Shown: positions 1 through 6,217 of the stretch, piece by piece
Layout: every line of letters starts with the position of its first letter
How positions within the stretch are numbered: position 1 is the first letter of the stretch
Assembly: GCA_937899145.1 (NCBI GenBank)
Contig: CALBPW010000108.1
Span: forward strand, 1-6,304
Direction of reading: 5' to 3'
From: an uncultured Bacteroidota bacterium
GTDB lineage: Bacteria > Bacteroidota > Bacteroidia > Bacteroidales > SZUA-534
Length of the DNA: 6,304 bases
Made by a program: the position numbers and the translations under genes
The notes under the pieces: model-generated
Database searches by the model: none
The model's input: the letters and a program-made list of their open reading frames with translations, nothing else
What the model was told of the DNA's origin: nothing

Positions 1-1079
1 TTAGGGTCGAGGTGTTCGGCTTCAAACAGCGAAGTGCCAGTGTATGGATTGACCATTACGCCACCATTCATGCGGGTATTCTCGTCGTCGGAGAACATCC
101 AACAAGCTTGTTTGAAGGTAACATCGCCATCAATAATTTTTTTTCTGATGCTATCAAGGCGTTCTATGGCGTTCTTTTTTTCGATTGCAGAAATGGCTGG
201 TTTTAGCAATATATGTCGGCAATTGATACGTTCGCCTTTGCGCTCAATAAGTTGAATAATGTGGTAGCCATAGTCTGATTTTACAACTTTCGACACTTCG
301 TTTGGAACAAGGTTGAAAGCGGCGGCTGAAAATTCAGGGACAAGGTCGCCACGGCTGACAAAGCCAAGTTCGCCGCCACGCATTGCTGTTCCTCTGTCTT
401 CGGAATAAAGCACGGCCAATGTCGCAAAACTTTCGCCGTTTGCCACGCGTGTTTTAAACTCGCGCAGGCGGTCTTTGATGCGCAAAATCTCAGTTTCCTC
501 AACTTTTGGGAATAGCGACAATTGCTCAATTTCAAACTCGGTGTTTATCATCGGCAGGCTGTCTTTTGGTATTGATTTGTAGCAATTCCGCACCTCTTGG
601 GGTGTTACCGAAACATTGTTTGTGACGGTTTGTTCCATTGTTTGAGCCACCAATTGTTCTTTTATGACATCGTAAAAATCAGCACGAATGTCTGCCATTG
701 GCTTTTTGTAGTACTCCTCAAGTTTTTCTTCGCTGCCTATTTGTTCAACGTAATAATTGATACGACGGTCGAGTTCGGTTTCAACTTGCTTATCGCTAAC
801 TTCAACAGTATCTAAAATAGCCTGATTGACAAGTAGTTTTTGATACATCATTTGTTCTAATATATCGCAGCGCAAATCGTCGGTAGGGCGATAGCCTTGG
901 GTTTGAATTTGAATACGCTGCGCTTCAATGTCGCTATACATAACGGCTTGCCGTCCGACAATAGCAACAACTTTATCAATAACAGTTCCGCTACCTTGAG
1001 CGTTTGCGATTCGCATTGGTGCAAAAAATATTGCCAACGCAGGAAAAACAATTCCTATCTTTCTGATTTTAATTGACAT
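1..1079 (-). CDS. surA: SurA-like periplasmic chaperone / peptidylprolyl isomerase, C-terminus cut by the window edge
   Basis: The reading frame is open from the ATG at 1079 to the window edge (359 codons, no stop), so the 3' end is missing. Residues 1-27 form a signal peptide: basic start, hydrophobic core, likely cleavage after A-N-A at 25-27. Residues about 32-160 look like the SurA N-terminal chaperone domain, opening with VIDKVVAIVGRQAVMYSDIE. Residues about 182-282 are a complete parvulin domain with SEDRGTA (226-232), GGELGF (235-240) and YGYHIIQL (270-277). A second parvulin domain starts at C-R-H-I-L-L (287-292) and is cut off. This is the SurA architecture. Bacteroidota homologues are, from memory, about 450 aa, so roughly 100 residues are absent. 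The inferred role is periplasmic escort of outer-membrane proteins, with cis-trans prolyl isomerase activity. Its start overlaps the end of the preceding gene by 11 nt, indicating translational coupling. Family assignment is secure; orthology to E. coli SurA is less so. Confidence 0.9.
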   Translation of the reverse strand, partial: MSIKIRKIGIVFPALAIFFAPMRIANAQGSGTVIDKVVAIVGRQAVMYSDIEAQRIQIQTQGYRPTDDLRCDILEQMMYQKLLVNQAILDTVEVSDKQVETELDRRINYYVEQIGSEEKLEEYYKKPMADIRADFYDVIKEQLVAQTMEQTVTNNVSVTPQEVRNCYKSIPKDSLPMINTEFEIEQLSLFPKVEETEILRIKDRLREFKTRVANGESFATLAVLYSEDRGTAMRGGELGFVSRGDLVPEFSAAAFNLVPNEVSKVVKSDYGYHIIQLIERKGERINCRHILLKPAISAIEKKNAIERLDSIRKKIIDGDVTFKQACWMFSDDENTRMNGGVMVNPYTGTSLFEAEHLDP

Positions 1080-1944
1080 AGTTAGTAAATCTCTGTTTGT
1101 TTACAGCATCAATATATATTTGTATTTCCAAATTTTTAATCAAATCGGTTTTCCGGTGATTTATCAATATTTCGCGAATGCGATTTTTTGCAAATACAAG
1201 GGGAGCTTGTTCGTTTACATCGCGGAACTCGCGGACAACAAGAATATAAAAGCACGTATCATCTTGTGTTTCAAAGTATCTGCCCGATTTTGCAAATGCA
1301 ATCGGGTTGTTAATTGCGCCCTCTGGTATTTGTGCCATAACTTTGTGCAAATATTGCCATTTGGTGCCATCGGTAAAGATTAATGCTTTTGCGCCCAATT
1401 CAGCTAATTGGGTCGAATCTGCCTGATTATTAGCACGAATCATACGGCGCAATTTGTTTTTATCTGAAAATTTGATTGGCACTTTCGCGTACACAGCGCG
1501 TACGGCTGCACTGTCGAGTAAAAAATTATTGCCATATTTTGAATAATGCTCCTCTATTTGTGCCGATGGAATCAAGGTGTCGAGTTCGCGTTCAATATAC
1601 ATTTGCTGATATTTATGTACCAATAAAGTGGTATGATAATCGGCAACCATCTGATTTATAGAGTGTAACGATTCCTTATCAACGTATTCCATCGCATTTT
1701 CCAAAAGCAACTGGTTGTGAATCCAACGGTCAACATAACTTTGCACAAATTGCACACTATCAAGGCCTTTCATATTGTTAGGTATCATTGCTTCAACTTG
1801 CGACAATGTCAAAGCGCCCAAATCGGTTTTTGCCATTATTGGGTCGTCAGGACTTTGCGATTTTATTAAACTACAACTTTGATTTATTGTTACCGGTAAT
1901 AAAATCAACAATTTAAATGTATTATTCAATATCCAACGCATCAT
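1069..1944 (-). CDS. Probable lipoprotein related to SurA/PpiC, lacking a recognisable catalytic parvulin domain
   Basis: The protein has 291 aa and is the middle gene of the chaperone trio. The N-terminus is hydrophobic (about residues 9-20) and leads to Cys24 in the context I-N-Q-S-C. This is an imperfect lipobox but fits the relaxed Bacteroidota lipoprotein signal. Residues about 40-130 are helical and polar and resemble a SurA-type N-domain. Around 128-160 the pattern IEEHYSKYGNNF, then VRAVYAKVP, resembles the entry into a parvulin domain. The expected H-I-L motif, S-E-D/GG-D-L-G-F segment and final Y-G-W/Y-H-I motif are missing, so isomerase activity is unlikely. The ATGATG start overlaps the upstream stop (stop at 1943-1941); either Met could be used. 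The gene overlaps the downstream surA-like start by 11 nt. I infer an accessory periplasmic chaperone tethered to a membrane. No acidic surface-export motif follows Cys24, so a periplasm-facing position is more likely. The exact function is unknown. Confidence 0.82.
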   Translation of the reverse strand: MMRWILNNTFKLLILLPVTINQSCSLIKSQSPDDPIMAKTDLGALTLSQVEAMIPNNMKGLDSVQFVQSYVDRWIHNQLLLENAMEYVDKESLHSINQMVADYHTTLLVHKYQQMYIERELDTLIPSAQIEEHYSKYGNNFLLDSAAVRAVYAKVPIKFSDKNKLRRMIRANNQADSTQLAELGAKALIFTDGTKWQYLHKVMAQIPEGAINNPIAFAKSGRYFETQDDTCFYILVVREFRDVNEQAPLVFAKNRIREILINHRKTDLIKNLEIQIYIDAVNKQRFTNYVN

Positions 1945-3932
1945 TTCAATAATGATTTAAAAACATCGTCGTTTAACTTAACAGGATATTTTGCGCGAAG
2001 TTCGGCAATCCATTTTGCCTCCAAAACAGTCTGATAATCAGATGCGACTGTACCACGACACTCATCTAATGTTTTTGGCATTGAGGCAATTGGCGCAACA
2101 ACATAGTAAATTGTTGTTAGGTTTTGATCTTCAACTATTTGGGTCTCACCTTTTTTCCATTCCAAATTATCGACCACAATGTTATCGGTTTTGCTATATT
2201 TTTTGTCGGCGACTTTCAATGGTATGCTATCTGGTTCAATACCAGATTTTTGCAATACAATTTTAACTTGATTGGCATAATCGCCTTTCTTTACGCCCTT
2301 TTTTAATGCCGAAAGTAGTTTGGCGTCAATTTTATTCTTATTGGTTTTGTTAGCAAGCGCATCGGTTTTATATGAGCACGACACCACTTCTAACCGATTG
2401 TCCCACATATAATTTTGAGTGTTCGCATTGTAATATTCTGTAAGTCCGGCAGTATCGGTTAACGCCTTAGTCCACACCATTTTATCGGTCAAACTGAATA
2501 GCAAAATGCCATCGTGATACTCTTGCAACAAATAGCGGAAATCGGGATATTTTTTCTCAAGTTGAGTACGTTCGAATCTGAAAATAGCCGTCTGCACTAA
2601 TTTGTCGTACTCGTTTTGAATGGTGCGAGTTACCGATATTTTATTACGTGATGCGCGAACACGAGCCAAGACGCGCGCAAAATCGTGTTGTGTGTACTTT
2701 AAATCGGCAAACCAGAATAGTGGTTTGTTGTAGCCTTCTGCTTTGTTTGCACTCCAGCTGCCTTGCAAAATTGTAGAATCGACAAGGGCTGCAATCTCAT
2801 TAAAGGCATTTTTGTCTTCGCCAAAATTGTATTCCTTTTTCAACTTCTCGCAAACGGCTTTGGTAGCCAATTGGCTGCGAGCATCGCTCGAAACTCGGCG
2901 CTTAATTTCATTTTTCGCGTCTGCATATGGTGCAATTGGGCGTTTGCCAACAAGTTTGATAATGTGCCAACCATAGGGTGTTCTGACAGGTTTTGAAATT
3001 TCGCCTTTTGTTTGCAAAGCGAAGGCTGCATCTTCAAATTCTGGAACCATTGCCATTGTTCCAAACCATTGCAAATCACCGCCTTGAGATGCTGTTCCGC
3101 GGTCTTCTGAATAGCGAGCTACCATAGTTTTCCAATCGGCACCTTTTGCAAGTGAATCTGATATCATAAAAATCTTTTTTTCAGCCGCTTGCGCATCAGC
3201 TTCGCTCATACGCGCGTTTGAGCGGACAAGAATGTGCGAAACTTTAACCTGACCGCGCGATGGTCGCACATCTTCAACTTTTAAAATATGATAGCCAACA
3301 CGTGTACGAAATGGTTTTGAAATTTGTCCTACAGGTGTGTTATATGCCTTATTTTCAAATTCATTTATCATTGAAAAAGCTGTAAAATATCCTAAATCGC
3401 CATTATTGCGTTTAGCCGACGGGTCTTCTGACACTTCTGCCGCTAACTTATTGAAATCGACATTTTTAATGGCACGCTTGTAGATATTCTGGATTTTTTT
3501 GTAAGCCTTTATCGAATCGGCTGGTGTAGCATCTTCAGAGCACATAACCAAAATATGCGAGGCCTTCACATCGCTTAACATGTGGCTGTAAACCTCGCGG
3601 TACAAGGCTTCATCAACTGCGGTGTCGGTAAAATATGGTTTTTCGAGTTGAACCCGATAACCATTCAGTTCTTCCTTAAATTCGGGAAGTGTATCCATCT
3701 TTAATGCCTCAGCTTCAATAACTTTCAGCTTATAATCGATAAACATTGGCATATAACTTGCGATTGATGCTGAATCGAATTGCGCATTAGGATTGTTTTT
3801 GGTGTAAATGCGTGTAAATTCGCCAGTTGTAACTTCTTTAGTACCTATTGTTAATAATACCGACTCATCGGAATATTGAGCAAAAACTGGCAACGCTGCC
3901 ATTAGTGCAAGTGCATAAAATGTTTTCTTCAT
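1941..3932 (-). CDS. Periplasmic peptidylprolyl isomerase with two parvulin domains (PpiC/SurA family)
   Basis: The protein has 663 aa and is the first gene of the chaperone trio. Residues 1-18 or 19 are a signal peptide (MKKTFYALALMAALPVFA, then Q). Residues about 25-120 form an N-domain with the typical FTRIYTKNNP and FIDYKLKVIEAE segments. Two parvulin domains follow: about 122-222 (ASHILV at 124-129, SEDPSAKRNNGDLGYF at 168-183, VGYHILKV at 212-219) and about 228-331 (VSHILVRS at 231-238, SEDRGTASQGGDLQWF at 275-290, YGWHIIKL at 320-327). The last 330 residues have no PPIase signature. They hold a block from EYHDGILLF (471-479) to NYMW (507-510) that I recall as conserved in Bacteroidota homologues. 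A periplasmic folding or outer-membrane biogenesis role is inferred from the domains. The stop overlaps the next gene's start by 4 nt. A 197-nt gap with a leader hairpin precedes it, so it probably heads the operon. It is not PpiD, since it has a cleavable signal rather than an anchored helix. Confidence 0.93.
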   Translation of the reverse strand: MKKTFYALALMAALPVFAQYSDESVLLTIGTKEVTTGEFTRIYTKNNPNAQFDSASIASYMPMFIDYKLKVIEAEALKMDTLPEFKEELNGYRVQLEKPYFTDTAVDEALYREVYSHMLSDVKASHILVMCSEDATPADSIKAYKKIQNIYKRAIKNVDFNKLAAEVSEDPSAKRNNGDLGYFTAFSMINEFENKAYNTPVGQISKPFRTRVGYHILKVEDVRPSRGQVKVSHILVRSNARMSEADAQAAEKKIFMISDSLAKGADWKTMVARYSEDRGTASQGGDLQWFGTMAMVPEFEDAAFALQTKGEISKPVRTPYGWHIIKLVGKRPIAPYADAKNEIKRRVSSDARSQLATKAVCEKLKKEYNFGEDKNAFNEIAALVDSTILQGSWSANKAEGYNKPLFWFADLKYTQHDFARVLARVRASRNKISVTRTIQNEYDKLVQTAIFRFERTQLEKKYPDFRYLLQEYHDGILLFSLTDKMVWTKALTDTAGLTEYYNANTQNYMWDNRLEVVSCSYKTDALANKTNKNKIDAKLLSALKKGVKKGDYANQVKIVLQKSGIEPDSIPLKVADKKYSKTDNIVVDNLEWKKGETQIVEDQNLTTIYYVVAPIASMPKTLDECRGTVASDYQTVLEAKWIAELRAKYPVKLNDDVFKSLLK

Positions 3933-3951
3933 CTATTCAATAATTAAAAAG

Positions 3952-3983
3952 AAGTGCTTTATGTTGCTATAACAAAGCATCTT
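3952..3983 (-). promoter_or_regulatory. Leader hairpin with T-run just upstream of the chaperone operon
   Basis: On the minus strand AAGATGCTTT pairs with AAAGCACTT: nine base pairs with a single bulged A. The loop can add GTT/AAC (three more pairs) around ATAGC. The 3' arm is followed by C and then TTTTT, and the start codon at 3932 lies about 20 nt beyond the stem. The shape is that of a weak intrinsic terminator or attenuator inside the leader, or of an mRNA-stabilising hairpin. Too little room remains between the T-run and the ATG for a separate promoter. The nearest match to the Bacteroidota -7 element TAnnTTTG is TTTATTTG (plus-strand 4002-4009, one mismatch), with no clear -33 partner, so the promoter is unassigned. 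The stem is seen directly; regulation is inference. Confidence 0.4.
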
Positions 3984-4055
3984 ACATAATGTATCTTATT
4001 GCAAATAAATATTTTATATAACGAAATAGTTAACGTAATAATTGCGCCAAAATAC

Positions 4056-4081
4056 AAAAAAATTGTTAGCCCCAACTAAAC
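4056..4081 (-). terminator. Possible weak intrinsic terminator after menE
   Basis: On the minus strand, about 50 nt past the menE stop, GTTTAG and CTAAC form a five-pair stem with one bulged T around the loop TTGGGG. It is followed by AA and seven T's. Position and orientation suit the end of the menCE transcript. The stem is short and A/T-rich, so strength is doubtful; the seven-T run is the better half of the signal. Confidence 0.35.
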
Positions 4082-4088
4082 AAATAAT

Positions 4089-4120
4089 TGTTGAAAGGTT
4101 GAGAAATTAAGAGGTTGAGA
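4089..4120. repeat. Four-unit degenerate octamer repeat beside menE
   Basis: On the plus strand four consecutive octamers read TGTTGAAA, GGTTGAGA, AATTAAGA, GGTTGAGA. Units 2 and 4 are identical, and all fit NRTTRARA. The array sits directly 3' of menE, ending nine bases before its stop codon. A related stretch lies upstream of menC at 6135-6158. Similar period-8 purine-rich intergenic runs are, from memory, found in other Bacteroidales genomes. No function is assigned. Confidence 0.45.
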
Positions 4121-4129
4121 CCCTTTTAT

Positions 4130-5104
4130 CTAATTTCCCATTTTTCTAATTATCTCCTTGACTTTTTGCCGCGCAACTTTCCCGTTTCCAGCCATTGGAA
4201 TGGCCTCGACACTGATAATGCGTTTAGGCTGCCAATATTTTGGCAATTGATTAATAGCTGCTCGTAAATGAGCGTCATCAGTTGGCAAGGTAGTGATCAA
4301 TGCTACAGCCTCGCCAAATTTCACATCTTGACAGCTGCTAATTACCACGTTATCAACCCCCAACGTGGCAAGTTTGCGCTCTACTTCCTCAGCTTGAATT
4401 TTCACACCACCGCTATTTATAACATTATCAACTCTACCTGAAATCCGGAACTCTCCTTTATTGTTCAATTCAGCTATATCATTGGTTATCAGGGTTTCAG
4501 GACACAAATGTGGCGCATCAATAGTTAAACAATTGTTTTCAGTCAAGCCGAGTTTAACGCCTGCAAGTGGGGTGTACCAAAGGCTTGCAGATGAGCCATT
4601 TAAACGTCGTAAAGCAATGTGAGACAATGTTTCGGTCATTCCGTAAGTTGACCAAACGGCATTTGGGAAATTCTGCAATTCGTTTTGAATTTTTGCATCA
4701 ATTGCACCGCCACCAATAATTAAATTTTTGATTTTCATTAATTTTTGTCTTTCGCATGGAACTTGAAGCGAGTTGTAAACTTGCAACGGCACCATTGCAG
4801 CAAAATCAATTTCGTCAGAAATATTGGCAAGTGGATGCCCCGTAGGCTCGATTGTTATCAATTTTAAATTTCGTTCTATCGCCCTCACAACCATCATTTT
4901 AGCACCAATATATTCAAGCGACATACAAAGCAATGCCGTTTGCCCTGCATGTAACTTCAAAAAGTCGCATGTCATCTTGGCGCTTGCAAGCATTCGTTTT
5001 TTCTCAACATGCATTATTTTCGGTTTTCCGGTTGACCCCGAAGTGCGCACTACTACCATTTTAGTGGGCGATTTCCACTCTTTCAAGAATTCTTGTAATG
5101 TCAT
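4130..5104 (-). CDS. menE: o-Succinylbenzoate-CoA ligase (MenE)
   Basis: MenE activates o-succinylbenzoate with ATP to an acyl-adenylate and then to OSB-CoA, the substrate of MenB in menaquinone synthesis; it is cytoplasmic. The 324-aa protein carries the adenylating-enzyme motifs in order: P-loop TSGSTGKPK (21-29), YGMTETLSH (154-162), TNDIAE (207-212, usual form T-G-D), GRVDNVINSGGVKI (223-236), and GNGKV with the adenylation lysine K309. It is far shorter than the 451-aa E. coli enzyme because almost nothing precedes the P-loop, which I recall as usual for Bacteroidota MenE. The ATG at 5104 lies inside menC and gives a 44-nt overlap. It is preferred because it keeps EFLKEWKSP, which resembles homologues. 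An alternative ATG at 5059 (M16), one base after the menC stop, would give 309 aa. Adjacency to menC makes MenE far likelier than another acyl-CoA ligase. Confidence 0.93.
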   Translation of the reverse strand: MTLQEFLKEWKSPTKMVVVRTSGSTGKPKIMHVEKKRMLASAKMTCDFLKLHAGQTALLCMSLEYIGAKMMVVRAIERNLKLITIEPTGHPLANISDEIDFAAMVPLQVYNSLQVPCERQKLMKIKNLIIGGGAIDAKIQNELQNFPNAVWSTYGMTETLSHIALRRLNGSSASLWYTPLAGVKLGLTENNCLTIDAPHLCPETLITNDIAELNNKGEFRISGRVDNVINSGGVKIQAEEVERKLATLGVDNVVISSCQDVKFGEAVALITTLPTDDAHLRAAINQLPKYWQPKRIISVEAIPMAGNGKVARQKVKEIIRKMGN

Positions 5105-6116
5105 CTTTGGTGCTTTTCTTAAACCACAATTTTTCGCCTACAACTTGCAATGGCAAATCAATATTATTTGTAAACAACGCGCCTGTTCCGAGCCCTTGCG
5201 GAATGTTAACGCCAAGAGTTGCCGCCCAAAGCGAGATGTAAAGTAATCCGATATTTGATTCTAAAGCCGATGTTGCCCAAAAACCTATTCCGCGCTCACA
5301 AGCAAGCCTAATCCATTCGTTGCAACCGCTGAAACCTCCATGTAATGAAGGTTTTAGCACAATGTATTGGGGTTTAAGTTCGTCTAAAAGTTTGATTTTA
5401 TCTTCAGTGCCATTTATGCCGATAAGCTCTTCATCAAAAGCTATTGGAATTGGCGACAATTGACACAATTTCTTCATTTCAGCCCATTGACGTGCCATTA
5501 TTGGTTGTTCAATTGAGTGAATATCAAATTTTGATAACCGTTCAAGTTTTTGTAAAGCATCGTTTGGTTTAAAACCGCCATTAGCATCAACTCTTATTGT
5601 GATTATGTTAAGAGGGAACCGTTCTCTGATTTTCTCAATAAGTTGCAATTCTTTTTCAAAATCGATAGCTCCAATTTTGATTTTAATGCACGAAAAACCT
5701 TGTGCCAATTTATCCTCAATACGAGCAGCCATCTCTTCAAAACTACCCATCCAAATCAACCCATTAATGCTGATACCCTGTTCCCCCTTTGAGAACGAAG
5801 TGTCAAACAATATGCTATCATTTTGATTATAACCGATTTGCGTACATTCCAAGCCAAAAAGTATTGACGGGTAATCTCGCAATCTGTCGTAATCAATTTT
5901 GCCATTAAAATTTTTGCAGACATCATACAAAACTGATTCAAAATCAGGAACATCATCGCAACTAAGTTTTGGCAATGGAGCAACCTCGCCCACCCCTACT
6001 CTTCCGTCAGCATCGCGCATTTTCAAATACCACACCTTGCGCTCGGTGTACACTCCGCGCGATGTGCCGGCTGGCTGTTTAAAATGCAATGTGTATGGGA
6101 TAACGTCTATCGGCAT
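5061..6116 (-). CDS. menC: o-Succinylbenzoate synthase (MenC), enolase superfamily
   Basis: MenC dehydrates SHCHC to o-succinylbenzoate, the step before MenE in menaquinone synthesis; it is cytoplasmic and Mg2+ dependent. The 351-aa protein has an N-terminal capping domain (about 1-115) followed by the enolase-type barrel. The full catalytic set is visible: K145-x-K147 in IKIKIG, metal ligands D177 (RVDANGG), E203 (IEQP) and D228 (AFDEE), and the opposing lysine K255 (VLKPSLHGG). SALES at 283-287 and GLGTGALF at 308-315 also fit. Some OSBS relatives are N-succinylamino-acid racemases or dipeptide epimerases, but the overlap with menE favours menaquinone synthesis. The ATG at 6116 yields the natural MPIDVIPYTLHFKQPAGTSR start, with the usual loop before the barrel. 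No Shine-Dalgarno sequence is evident. The other men genes (menF, menD, menB) are not in the window. Confidence 0.95.
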   Translation of the reverse strand: MPIDVIPYTLHFKQPAGTSRGVYTERKVWYLKMRDADGRVGVGEVAPLPKLSCDDVPDFESVLYDVCKNFNGKIDYDRLRDYPSILFGLECTQIGYNQNDSILFDTSFSKGEQGISINGLIWMGSFEEMAARIEDKLAQGFSCIKIKIGAIDFEKELQLIEKIRERFPLNIITIRVDANGGFKPNDALQKLERLSKFDIHSIEQPIMARQWAEMKKLCQLSPIPIAFDEELIGINGTEDKIKLLDELKPQYIVLKPSLHGGFSGCNEWIRLACERGIGFWATSALESNIGLLYISLWAATLGVNIPQGLGTGALFTNNIDLPLQVVGEKLWFKKSTKDDITRILERVEIAH

Positions 6117-6135
6117 TGATGGTTGCAGGTTCTAA

Positions 6136-6150
6136 GTTGAAAGATTCAAC
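6136..6150. repeat. Short inverted repeat in the menC leader
   Basis: GTTGAA and TTCAAC are perfect 6-bp arms around AGA, 20-34 nt upstream of the menC start codon. Read on the plus strand, the first 11 bases match those at 4090-4100 beside menE in 10 of 11 positions. The surrounding bases 6135-6158 split into octamers AGTTGAAA, GATTCAAC, GACTTAAA, a diverged form of the array beside menE. A weak leader hairpin or a repeat relic are both possible. Confidence 0.35.
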
Positions 6151-6165
6151 GACTTAAATTATTGA

Positions 6166-6185
6166 TTTAGTTTACGATAACTAAA
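6166..6185. repeat. 7-bp perfect inverted repeat between the LolD-like gene and menC
   Basis: TTTAGTT and AACTAAA flank the six bases TACGAT. The repeat lies 32 nt past the stop of the LolD-like gene and about 50 nt before menC. No T-run follows on the minus strand, and the stem has one G:C pair, so it is a poor terminator. A dimeric regulator site for menC is possible but unsupported by other evidence. A near match to the Bacteroidota -7 element, TAACTTTA on the minus strand (6189-6182), partly overlaps it; no -33 partner is visible. Confidence 0.3.
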
Positions 6186-6217
6186 GTTAGCATTTCAATT
6201 CTTTCCTTTTCCGATTT

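Noticed and set aside
281..535. 84-codon minus-strand ORF, and a 64-codon one at 857-1051
   Set aside because: Both lie out of frame inside the surA-like gene, whose open frame (1079 to the edge) shows unmistakable SurA/parvulin motifs.
1..1079. Possible pseudogene, because no closed gene-length ORF covers the first kilobase
   Set aside because: The frame from 1079 is uninterrupted over 359 codons; it only lacks a stop because the window ends.
1120..1383. Plus-strand ORFs opposite the chaperone genes (also at 597-815, 1991-2266, 2743-2996)
   Set aside because: All are antisense to genes with clear family motifs and are cysteine/phenylalanine-rich as expected of shadow translations.
2840..3079. 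79-codon minus-strand ORF overlapping the second parvulin domain of the 663-aa protein
   Set aside because: Out of frame with an intact, motif-bearing gene; no independent evidence.
4824..5246. 140-codon plus-strand ORF spanning the menC/menE junction
   Set aside because: It is antisense to two well-supported enzymes and contains no recognisable domain; it is open by chance.
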